From contig CAZSRS010000018.1 of NCBI GenBank assembly GCA_964609625.1, positions 1 through 64,000 on the forward strand: 64,000 bases of DNA, given 5' to 3'. Position 1 is the stretch's first letter, and each line of letters opens with the position of its first letter. The notes beneath the pieces are model-generated. The model had not been told where the DNA came from, searched no databases, and worked only from the letters and a program-made list of their open reading frames with translations. Made by a program: the position numbers and the translations under genes. This document shows, in pieces, positions 57,100 through 64,000 of this stretch. This DNA comes from G963674665 sp964609625. Lineage in GTDB: Bacteria; Desulfobacterota; Desulfovibrionia; Desulfovibrionales; Desulfovibrionaceae.

Positions 57100-57933
57100 A
57101 TGCGAATTTTCATCTGTGCCGACATGGAGGGCGTGGGTGGGGTTGCCCGGCAAGAACAGACCCGTCCCAACGGCCCCGAGTACGAGCGCGCCCGCCTCTG
57201 GATGACCCGCGAAGTCGCAGTGGTGGTGGAGACCTGCTTCGCCCAGGGCGCCGCTGCAGTGACCGTGGCCGACTCCCACAATAAGGGGCTGAACCTGCTC
57301 CAGGAAATGCTGCCGCCGCGCACCCGACTGATCGCCGGCGCGCCTCGCCCCCTGAGCATGATGGAGGGCATCCAGGACGGCGCCGACCTGGTGATCTTTT
57401 TGGGCGCCCACGCCATGGCCGGCACTCCAGATGCCTGCCTCTGCCACACCTATGCGAGTTTTCTGCGCCGTGTGCGGTTGAACTCCGTGCAGGTGGGCGA
57501 GTTGGGCATCAATGCGGCCCTGGCCGGGCATTTCCACGCTCCGGTGGCCCTGGTGGCCGGCGACGCGGCTGCCTGCGACGAGGCCGAGGCCCTGTTGCCG
57601 GGGGTGGAGACCGTGGCCCTGAAGCAGGCCCTGAGCGCCTGGGCCGTGCGCACGCAAACGCCCGAGCGCAGTCTGGAGTTGTTGCGCGAGGCCGCGCTGG
57701 CGATCCTGCGGCGCACTTCTCCCTGGCCCATCTGGCGCCTCGAAGGCAGCGTGCTGCTGGAACTGGAATTCAGTACCGCCGCGGCCGCGGACCGCGCCCT
57801 GTTCTTGCCGCGCTCCCAAAGGGGGGACGAGGGGTGCGACGTGCGCTACGAGGCCGCCGACACCCTGGAGGCTTTCCAGGCCTTGCAAAGCATGCTGGAG
57901 TTGGCCCGGGGCGCGGAGATGCCCGGAGCGTAG
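57100..57933 (+). CDS. M55-family D-aminopeptidase
   Basis: A 277-residue protein; the ATG at 57100 begins MRIFICADMEGVGGV, and a GTG at 57064 would add 12 residues without family similarity. Zinc-binding features of M55: Asp8 and Glu10 in ADMEG, VADSHNKG (about 60-67), and the His in FLGAHAMAG (near 104). The family removes N-terminal D-amino acids from peptides and is called DppA in Bacillus subtilis, where it lies with a dipeptide transporter. Here it follows dppF by 66 bases, so imported D-peptides, possibly from murein, may be its substrates. Confidence 0.88.
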   Translation: MRIFICADMEGVGGVARQEQTRPNGPEYERARLWMTREVAVVVETCFAQGAAAVTVADSHNKGLNLLQEMLPPRTRLIAGAPRPLSMMEGIQDGADLVIFLGAHAMAGTPDACLCHTYASFLRRVRLNSVQVGELGINAALAGHFHAPVALVAGDAAACDEAEALLPGVETVALKQALSAWAVRTQTPERSLELLREAALAILRRTSPWPIWRLEGSVLLELEFSTAAAADRALFLPRSQRGDEGCDVRYEAADTLEAFQALQSMLELARGAEMPGA

Positions 57934-58029
57934 GGTCAAACACGTTGTTCAAACCATCTCCACTCTTCATCAGATACGAGAGCTTCCCCCTAACCTCTTG
58001 TGAGGTATAGAAATAATCTGTCTTATCCC

Positions 58030-58058
58030 TTGCAATACGGGCTTCTTTGCCCTATACC
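58030..58058 (+). promoter_or_regulatory. Possible promoter of the RND efflux operon
   Basis: TTGCAA (58030-58035), a 17-base spacer, TATACC (58053-58058). The start would be near 58065, giving a leader of about 70 bases. No adjacent regulator gene is seen. Confidence 0.45.
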
Positions 58059-58136
58059 ACAAAAGGTGGTGGCCTCAATGAAGGGAGTGTAGCGGGAATT
58101 GATACCGGTCTGGATGCACAAAGCAAGGAGAGGGCG

Positions 58137-59474
58137 ATGCGGTGGTCTGAATTGCTGAACGTTTCGGTTCGTCGTGCAATGGTGCTGTATGTGACTGCCC
58201 TGCTCATTGCCGGGCTTGTGGCCGGTTGCGGCGACTCCGGTAAAGACCAGGCCGGGAAGCCTGAACAAGGGGCGCGGACGCAAGAGCAAAGCAAGGATCA
58301 GGCACCCCCCTCCCAACCCGTCCAGCAGGCGGCTCCCCCTCCCAGCGTCAAGGTCGTCAAGGCCGACCCGATTGATGTCCCAGGAATAATTGAATATCCT
58401 GCCAGCATCCAAGCCAAGGACAGCGTGGATATCCGGGCCAGGGTCCAGGGGTACCTCCTCGAACGCCACTTCGATGAAGGCTCCACGGTCGAGACCGGGC
58501 AGCTGCTCTTCAGCATAGACCCCAGCGAATACGAGGAGTCCCTGAAAAACGCCCGAGCCCAACTCAAACGCAACCAGGCCACGCTGGGCCAGGCCAGGAC
58601 CGAACTGGACCGTTTCAAACGCCTGGTGGATCAAGGGGCGGTGAGCCGCGACGAGTACGACCAGCGTCGTACCACGGTGGAAGAGGACGCGGCCACGGTA
58701 TCCAGCCAGGAGGCCGTCGTCAAGCAAGCCGAGCTGAACCTGAGCTATACCAAGATCTCGGCGCCCATCTCCGGCCGCATCGGCCGCGCCCAGGCCCAGG
58801 TCGGCGACCTGGTGGGCAAGGGCGAGAATACCCTGCTCGCCACCATTACCAGCGTGGACCCCATCTACGTCAACTTCAGCATCAGCGAGCAGGACTACCT
58901 CAAGCACGTCAAAGCGGCCCAGGAAACCCCCGACAAGTCCGACGACGTCAGAATCATGCTCGTGCTCCCGGATGGCACCATCTACAGCAAGGACGGGGAG
59001 ATCAACATGATCGACCCGACTCTGGACCAGAAGACCGGAACCCTCGGCGTGCGCGCCACCGTTCCCAATCCCCAGGGCCTGCTCAGGCCTGGCCAGTTCG
59101 GCCGCGTGCGCATAGCGGCGCAGCTGCCCAACAAGTCCATTCTCATACCCCAACGCGCCGTCATGGACGTCCAGGGCATGCAGACCTGCCTCGTGATCCC
59201 GGCCAAGGACGCCGGCGGAGCCAACACCGTGGTCAGCAAGGTCGTGCAAAAGGGACAGGAAATCGGCTCGCTGGTGACCATTGTCCAGGGTCTCGAGGCA
59301 GGGGACCTCGTCCTCATCGAGGGGCAGCAGAAAATCCGTTCCGGTGCGGTCATTGCCCCCGATATCGTGCCCCTGGACCTGACTCCCTTGCATACACTGC
59401 TTGGAGAAACGCCCGACGGCGAGGCGCACGCTTCCGACAACGCCACACAAGCCACGGGAGACGGGCAACAATGA
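58137..59474 (+). CDS. RND efflux periplasmic adaptor (AcrA/MexA family)
   Basis: A 445-residue lipoprotein from the ATG at 58137 (AAGGAGAGG upstream). Signal with lipobox LVAGC (Cys35), a Gln/Pro/Lys-rich linker (about 40-75), then the adaptor core: lipoyl half GIIEYPASIQAKDSVDIRARVQGYLLERHFDEGSTVETGQLLFSIDP, alpha-hairpin (about 145-215), second lipoyl half LSYTKISAPISGRIGRAQAQVGDLVG, and beta-barrel and membrane-proximal domains. It joins the pump to an outer-membrane channel not encoded here. Its stop overlaps the pump gene. Confidence 0.9.
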   Translation: MRWSELLNVSVRRAMVLYVTALLIAGLVAGCGDSGKDQAGKPEQGARTQEQSKDQAPPSQPVQQAAPPPSVKVVKADPIDVPGIIEYPASIQAKDSVDIRARVQGYLLERHFDEGSTVETGQLLFSIDPSEYEESLKNARAQLKRNQATLGQARTELDRFKRLVDQGAVSRDEYDQRRTTVEEDAATVSSQEAVVKQAELNLSYTKISAPISGRIGRAQAQVGDLVGKGENTLLATITSVDPIYVNFSISEQDYLKHVKAAQETPDKSDDVRIMLVLPDGTIYSKDGEINMIDPTLDQKTGTLGVRATVPNPQGLLRPGQFGRVRIAAQLPNKSILIPQRAVMDVQGMQTCLVIPAKDAGGANTVVSKVVQKGQEIGSLVTIVQGLEAGDLVLIEGQQKIRSGAVIAPDIVPLDLTPLHTLLGETPDGEAHASDNATQATGDGQQ

Positions 59475-62400
59475 TCGGCTTCTTCATCAACAGGCCCATC
59501 TTCGCGGGGGTGGTCTCCATCATCATCACCCTGCTTGGCGGCCTGTCCATACTGACCCTGCCCATTGCCCAATATCCTGACATCACACCGCCCACGGTGC
59601 AGGTAGCGGCCTCCTACACCGGCGCCAACGCCGAGGTCGTGGCCGACACCGTGGCCACCCCCATCGAGGAGCAGGTCAACGGCGCGGAAGGCATGATCTA
59701 CATGTCCTCCATCTCCGCCAACGACGGCTCCATGAGCCTCACCGTGACCTTCGAGGTGGGGCGCGATCTGGACATGGCCACGGTGGACGTGCAGAACCGG
59801 CTCAGCCTAGCCCAGCCGCAGCTGCCTTCGGACGTCACCCGGCAGGGGCTCAGCGTCAAGAAGCAGTCCCCCAACATCCTGCTGGTCATCAACCTCATCA
59901 GTCCCGAAAACACCCTCGACAGCCTGTTCCTGACCAACTACGCCAAGATCAACCTCAGCGACGCCCTTGCGCGCATCACCGGCGTGGGCAACGTCCAGGT
60001 ATACGGCGCGGGCGACTACTCCATGCGCATCTGGCTGGATCCGTCCAGGCTCTCTGACCGCGGCCTCGACGTCACGGACGTGGCCAACGCCATCAAGGAG
60101 CAGAACGTCCAGGCCCCGGCCGGGCAGATCGGCATGCCCCCCACTCCGCCGGGACAGGAGTTCCAGTACGCCGTCCGTGTGGAAGGGCGACTGGATGACA
60201 TCGAGCAGTTCCAGAACATCATTGTGCGCTCCAATCCGGACGGCACCACCATCCGCCTCAAGGACCTGGGCACCGCGGAAATGGGCGCCCTGACCTACGG
60301 CAACTTCAGCCGACTCAACGGCAAGGACACCTGCTCCATCCTAGTCTATCAACTACCCGGCGCCAATGCCCTGGATACCGTGGCCGAGGTACGACGGACC
60401 GTGGCCGAATTCTCCAAGAAGTTCCCCCAGGGCATCGAATACCGCATTCCCTACGACACCACCGAGTTCGTCAAGGTCTCCATCGAGGAGGTCATGAAGA
60501 CCCTCTACGAGGCCTTGTTCCTGGTGTTGCTCGTGGTCTTCGTCTTCCTGCAGAACTGGCGGGCCACCCTGATTCCCATGGTCACGGTGCCGGTCTCCCT
60601 CATCGGTACCTTCGCCGTGTTCCAACTGCTGGGATTCAGCATCAACACCCTGTCGCTCTTCGGCATTGTCCTGGCCATCGGCCTGGTGGTGGACGACGCC
60701 ATCGTGGTGGTCGAGGCGGTGCAACGCATCATCGACGAAAAGGGGCTCAAACCCAAGGAAGCCACGGTCCAGGCCATGAAGGAGGTCGCCGGAGCCGTGG
60801 TGGCCACCAGCCTGGTGCTCATCGCCGTGTTCGTGCCGGTTTCCTTCATGGGTGGCATCACGGGGCGGCTGTATCAGCAGTTCGCCCTGACCCTGTCCGT
60901 GGCCGTGACCATATCCACCATCAACGCCCTGACACTCAGCCCCGCGCTCTGCGCCCTGCTGCTCGGACCGGCCAAGGAAGGCAAAGGGCCACTGAAATGG
61001 TTCTTCAGGATATTCAACAAAGCCTTCGACCGCGTCACCAGGGGCTACCTGGCCAGCGTTCGCGGCGCCCTGCGCCTGGCCGTCCTGACCCTGGGCGTGC
61101 TGGGTGTCCTGATCTTCGCCACCTGGGGACTCATGGAGCGCATCCCGACAGGATTCGTGCCCGACGAGGACCAGGGCTACTTCATGGTCAACGTCCAGCT
61201 GCCCTCGGCCGCCTCGGTGGAACGCAACGACGAAGTGATGCGGAAGGTGGAGCAATACTTCGAGAACGCCCCCGGTGTGAGCGATGTGCTTACCCTCGGT
61301 GGCCTGAACATCCTCAACGGCTCCAGCAGCTCCTACACCTCCAGTATGTTCGTGATCCTCGATCCATGGGGCGCGCGTACCACGCCGCAGACCTCCATCC
61401 GGGCGATCATGGGCAGCGCTTACAAGGAGTTGGGGCAGATGCAGGATGCAGTTGTCATGGTCTTCAACCCGCCCCCCATCCAAGGCGTGGGGCAGGCAGG
61501 CGGCTTCACCCTGGAATTGCAAGACAAAACCGGCGGCACGGTGCAGGATTTGGCCAAGGTAGCGGCCGACTTCATCGCCGAGGCAAACAAGCGGCCCGAG
61601 CTGTCACACGTCTTCACCACCTTCTCGGCCGACGTACCGCAGATCGAGGTGGAGGTGGACCGCGAGAAGGCCAAAACCAAGAGGGTGGCCATCAGCGACA
61701 TCTTCCTGACCCTGCAGACCTATCTCGGTGGCTACTACGTCAACGACTTCAACAAGTACGGCCGCACGTACAGGGTCATGCTGCAGGCCGCACCCCAATT
61801 CCGCTCGGATCCAAACCAGATCGGCAACTACTACGTGCGTTCCACCACGGATGAGATGGTTCCCCTCTCCACGCTGGTACAAATCAAACAGATCCAGGGA
61901 CCGCAGTATGTGCAGCATTTCAACATCTATCAGACAGTGGAAATCTCGGGCAGTGCGGCACCGGGTTACAGCTCGGGCCAAGCCATCCAAACCATGAAGG
62001 AACTGGCAGCCGAACTCTTGCCCGACGGCTACGACTTCTCCTGGTCGGGCATGAGCTACCAGGAAGTGCAGCAGGGCAATCAGGCCACCGTTTCCTTTTC
62101 CCTGGCCGTGCTCATGGTCTTCCTGCTCCTGGCCGCGCTCTACGAGTCCTGGCTGATTCCCCTGGCCGTGCTGTTCACGGTGCCCCTGGGCGTGTTCGGC
62201 GCGATGCTGGGACTGAAGATCATGGGCTTGGATAACAACGTCTACGCCCAGATCGGCTTGGTGATGCTCATCGGTCTGGTGGCCAAGAACGCCATCCTTA
62301 TCGTGGAGTTCGCCAAGATGCGGCACGAAGAGGGGCTTTCACCCCGGGATGCGGCCATCGAGGCGGCGCACCTGCGCTTCCGCCCCATCTTGATGACAGC

Positions 62401-62608
62401 CTTCGCCTTCATCTTCGGCACACTGCCGTTGGTGCTCGCGTCCGGCGCCGGCGCGGCCAGCCGTCACTCCCTGGGCACCTCGGTGTTCATGGGCATGGTG
62501 GTGGCCACGTTCACGGGCGTGGTCATCACTCCGGTGCTTTACCGCGTGATCCAGGGACTTTCCAGTTCGCGCCACAAAACAACCACGCCCGCGCAACCCG
62601 TAGAGTGA
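59471..62608 (+). CDS. RND efflux pump permease, HAE-1 family (AcrB-like)
   Basis: A 1045-residue protein with the ATGA overlap to the adaptor gene. Twelve membrane segments arranged as two repeats, each with a large periplasmic loop; family start MIGFFINRPIFAGVVSIIITLLGGLSILTLPIAQYPDITPPTVQVAASYTGANAEVV. TM4 carries GIVLAIGLVVDDAIVVVEAVQR (the proton-relay Asp pair), and the second half has GLVMLIGLVAKNAILIVEFAK. This fits drug or hydrophobic-compound export, not metal export. Length is normal. Confidence 0.94.
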   Translation: MIGFFINRPIFAGVVSIIITLLGGLSILTLPIAQYPDITPPTVQVAASYTGANAEVVADTVATPIEEQVNGAEGMIYMSSISANDGSMSLTVTFEVGRDLDMATVDVQNRLSLAQPQLPSDVTRQGLSVKKQSPNILLVINLISPENTLDSLFLTNYAKINLSDALARITGVGNVQVYGAGDYSMRIWLDPSRLSDRGLDVTDVANAIKEQNVQAPAGQIGMPPTPPGQEFQYAVRVEGRLDDIEQFQNIIVRSNPDGTTIRLKDLGTAEMGALTYGNFSRLNGKDTCSILVYQLPGANALDTVAEVRRTVAEFSKKFPQGIEYRIPYDTTEFVKVSIEEVMKTLYEALFLVLLVVFVFLQNWRATLIPMVTVPVSLIGTFAVFQLLGFSINTLSLFGIVLAIGLVVDDAIVVVEAVQRIIDEKGLKPKEATVQAMKEVAGAVVATSLVLIAVFVPVSFMGGITGRLYQQFALTLSVAVTISTINALTLSPALCALLLGPAKEGKGPLKWFFRIFNKAFDRVTRGYLASVRGALRLAVLTLGVLGVLIFATWGLMERIPTGFVPDEDQGYFMVNVQLPSAASVERNDEVMRKVEQYFENAPGVSDVLTLGGLNILNGSSSSYTSSMFVILDPWGARTTPQTSIRAIMGSAYKELGQMQDAVVMVFNPPPIQGVGQAGGFTLELQDKTGGTVQDLAKVAADFIAEANKRPELSHVFTTFSADVPQIEVEVDREKAKTKRVAISDIFLTLQTYLGGYYVNDFNKYGRTYRVMLQAAPQFRSDPNQIGNYYVRSTTDEMVPLSTLVQIKQIQGPQYVQHFNIYQTVEISGSAAPGYSSGQAIQTMKELAAELLPDGYDFSWSGMSYQEVQQGNQATVSFSLAVLMVFLLLAALYESWLIPLAVLFTVPLGVFGAMLGLKIMGLDNNVYAQIGLVMLIGLVAKNAILIVEFAKMRHEEGLSPRDAAIEAAHLRFRPILMTAFAFIFGTLPLVLASGAGAASRHSLGTSVFMGMVVATFTGVVITPVLYRVIQGLSSSRHKTTTPAQPVE

Positions 62609-62617
62609 ACACTGACA

Positions 62618-62646
62618 GCGGCGGGACCATCCCCTGGTCCCGCCGC
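62618..62646 (+). terminator. Terminator hairpin after the RND operon
   Basis: A 12-bp perfect stem (GCGGCGGGACCA / TGGTCCCGCCGC) with a 5-base loop, 9 bases after the pump stop. No T-tract follows directly. Confidence 0.55.
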
Positions 62647-62670
62647 GCATCCTATATAAAAAACCACGCA

Positions 62671-62699
62671 TTGACTCGCCCAGTCCTTCCGGGCATACA
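62671..62699 (+). promoter_or_regulatory. Probable promoter of the aromatic-synthesis genes
   Basis: TTGACT (62671-62676), a 17-base spacer, CATACA (62694-62699). The start would be near 62706, about 32 bases before the ATG at 62738. Confidence 0.45.
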
Positions 62700-62737
62700 C
62701 TGACCCTTTCCGTTCCCAATCCTACGAGGCAGAGCAC

Positions 62738-63850
62738 ATGGACGACAAGGTACATTTGGGCATAGCGGAGCTGTCCACCTGGAACGCTCCCATGCAGAAC
62801 ATCTTCATCATCGCCGGCCCATGCAGCGCCGAATCCGAGGAGCAGCTCGTGCAAACGGCCCAGGGCCTGCGCGACGCCGGCATCAGCATGCTGCGCGCAG
62901 GTATCTGGAAGCCACGCACCCGGCCCAACTGTTTCGAGGGCAAGGGCGAGGAGGCCCTGCCCTGGTTGGTCGCCGCGGGCAAGGAGGCCGGCGTGCCTAC
63001 CTGCTGCGAGGTGGCCAGCCCGGAGCACGTGGAGGCCTGCCTCAGGCACGGCATCGACGCCCTCTGGATCGGGGCGCGCACGTCCGTGAACCCCTTTTCG
63101 GTGCAGGCCGTGGCCGACGCCCTCGAGGGTGTGGACGTCCCGGTGATGGTCAAGAACCCCATCAACCCGGACATCGAACTCTGGATCGGCGCCCTGGAGC
63201 GCGTGCACAAGGCCGGCATCCGCCGCCTGGCAGCCATCCACAGAGGCTTTTCCCAGCAGCAGAATCTCCCCCTGCGCAACAAGCCCAACTGGCGCCTGCC
63301 CATCGAACTCATGCGCCGCATCCCCAACCTGCCTATCTTCTGCGACCCCAGCCACATCTGCGGCTGCAGGGAACTCCAGGCAGACATCGCCCAACGCGCC
63401 CTGAATCTCCAGTTCGACGGCCTGATGGTCGAGGTGCACCGCGATCCGGCCTGCGCCCTCAGCGACTGCAACCAGCAGTTCACGCCCGAGGATTTCAAGA
63501 TATTCCTCAAGAGCCTGGTCTTCAGACTCCCCGGTGAAGAGGACAAGGAATTCCAAGACAGTATACTACACCTGCGGGAGCGCGTGGACATCCTGGACAG
63601 CCAACTCCTGGATCTTCTGGCCCAGCGCATGAAACTCGCCAGGAAGATCGCCGAGGTCAAGAAGAAGAACAACATCGCCATCCTGCAACCCGAGCGCTGG
63701 AACCAAATCGTGGAGACGCGCTTGAATGCGGGTATTGAACTCGGCCTCTCCGAGCACTTCACCCTGCGACTCTTCCAGTACATCCACGAGGAATCCATCC
63801 GCCAACAGGAAGACGCCGTGTTCATGCGCCCCAACAACCGCAAGCGCTGA
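62738..63850 (+). CDS. Bifunctional DAHP synthase / chorismate mutase
   Basis: A 370-residue protein. Residues about 20-265 are a class I DAHP synthase of the KDO8P-synthase-like (beta) group: IIAGPCSAESEEQL, MLRAGIWKPRTRPNCFEG, CCEVASPEHV, WIGARTSVNPF, VMVKNPINPD, AAIHRGFS, FCDPSHICG and VEVHRDP. Residues about 275-355 are an AroQ-type chorismate mutase: LRERVDILDSQLLDLLAQRMKLARKIAEVKKKNN, with the conserved Arg and Lys. So it condenses PEP and erythrose 4-phosphate at the pathway entry and also rearranges chorismate to prephenate. aroB follows 8 bases later. Confidence 0.9.
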   Translation: MDDKVHLGIAELSTWNAPMQNIFIIAGPCSAESEEQLVQTAQGLRDAGISMLRAGIWKPRTRPNCFEGKGEEALPWLVAAGKEAGVPTCCEVASPEHVEACLRHGIDALWIGARTSVNPFSVQAVADALEGVDVPVMVKNPINPDIELWIGALERVHKAGIRRLAAIHRGFSQQQNLPLRNKPNWRLPIELMRRIPNLPIFCDPSHICGCRELQADIAQRALNLQFDGLMVEVHRDPACALSDCNQQFTPEDFKIFLKSLVFRLPGEEDKEFQDSILHLRERVDILDSQLLDLLAQRMKLARKIAEVKKKNNIAILQPERWNQIVETRLNAGIELGLSEHFTLRLFQYIHEESIRQQEDAVFMRPNNRKR

Positions 63851-63858
63851 GCGCCCAC

Positions 63859-64000
63859 ATGATCGAAACCCTGCACGTGAACCTGCCGGCAGTGCCGGCC
63901 TCCAGTTATGCCATCCACATCGGCCTGAACCTGGAGACGCGCATCGCTTTGGACCTCGCGGCCCGGTCGCGACGCTACGCCGTGGTCTGCGACCACACCA
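63859..64000 (+). CDS. aroB: 3-dehydroquinate synthase, N-terminal part (runs off the window)
   Basis: From the ATG at 63859 the frame is open to the right edge (47 codons): MIETLHVNLPAVPASSYAIHIGLNLETRI...RRYAVVCDHT. The S-Y-x-I-x-I-G block and the V-V-x-D strand are those at the start of AroB, the second enzyme of the shikimate pathway. Position directly after the DAHP synthase gene supports the call. Confidence 0.8.
   Translation, partial: MIETLHVNLPAVPASSYAIHIGLNLETRIALDLAARSRRYAVVCDHT

Noticed and set aside
56275..57939. 554-residue minus-strand frame
   Set aside because: Antisense to dppF and the M55 peptidase; no recognisable domain.
58023..59471. 482-residue minus-strand open frame
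   Set aside because: Antisense to the RND adaptor gene, no family features.
60353..61522. 389-residue His- and Gln-rich minus-strand frame
   Set aside because: Antisense to the RND pump; the His-rich sequence comes from reversed Val/Met codons and not from a metal-binding protein.
1..64000. tRNA genes, rRNA, CRISPR arrays, IS elements or prophage
   Set aside because: Intergenic stretches were read by eye on both strands; no cloverleaf, regular spaced repeat, transposase or phage gene was recognised. Small RNAs could still be missed without a covariance search.

Overview
The window reads as a contiguous piece of a GC-rich (roughly 60 percent or more) Gram-negative chromosome. The best match in gene content is a deltaproteobacterial sulfate reducer of the Desulfovibrio type (Desulfovibrionales). 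Pointers are a CcmE with a CXXXY instead of an HXXXY haem motif, a CbiK-type cobaltochelatase, a MptE/DUF115 protein with glycosyltransferases, a fused DAHP synthase-chorismate mutase next to aroB, and an HlyB/HlyD-type secretion locus. The species cannot be named from sequence alone. No tRNA, rRNA, CRISPR array, IS element or phage gene was seen.

Layout. 1-42: start of rpsL leaving the window on the minus strand, with its promoter. 271-7122: a surface-glycosylation block (MptE-like DUF115 protein and three GT2-type glycosyltransferases). 7135-10425: trmH, a LysM-rich MltD lytic transglycosylase and a DUF4870 membrane protein. 10447-13881: the branched-chain amino acid operon ilvB-ilvN-ilvC (minus), closed by a strong terminator. 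13882-18410: mostly small housekeeping or unknown genes (DUF465, YggT, DUF167, a HAD phosphatase, two unknowns, tatA) and a decayed receiver-domain fragment.

18556-26751 is the most interesting region, a type I secretion locus on the minus strand. It encodes an M10B serralysin-like metalloprotease with PPC domains and a second, protease-less PPC protein with the same C-terminal tail. It also encodes three small related unknown proteins, an HlyB-like ABC exporter whose C39-like domain has lost its catalytic Cys, and an HlyD-type adaptor fused to an N-terminal cyclic-nucleotide-binding-like domain. No TolC-type outer-membrane gene is present here.

26972-33751: membrane or periplasmic unknowns, an HD-GYP protein, an HtrA-like protease, a diadenylate-cyclase-domain protein and an S10 carboxypeptidase. 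33940-45054: moxR (plus strand), a conserved unknown, orphan ccmE, a CNNM/CorC protein, then the DUF58-DUF4381-BatA-BatBC-BatD-BatE operon (minus) and cbiK. 45160-47988: a large chemoreceptor. 48083-51268: znuA-znuC-znuB-zur behind two 17-bp palindromes lying on the promoter. 51334-57933: a dipeptide/oligopeptide ABC transporter followed by an M55 D-aminopeptidase. 58137-62608: an RND efflux pair. 62738-64000: DAHP synthase/chorismate mutase and the start of aroB.

Genes work in clear modules: zinc uptake with its own repressor, peptide import coupled to D-peptide cleavage, Ile/Leu/Val synthesis, entry to aromatic synthesis, MoxR/VWA envelope maintenance, and secretion of calcium/zinc-dependent exoproteins. 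Start codons were chosen by Shine-Dalgarno spacing and family alignment, so many differ from the longest open frame.
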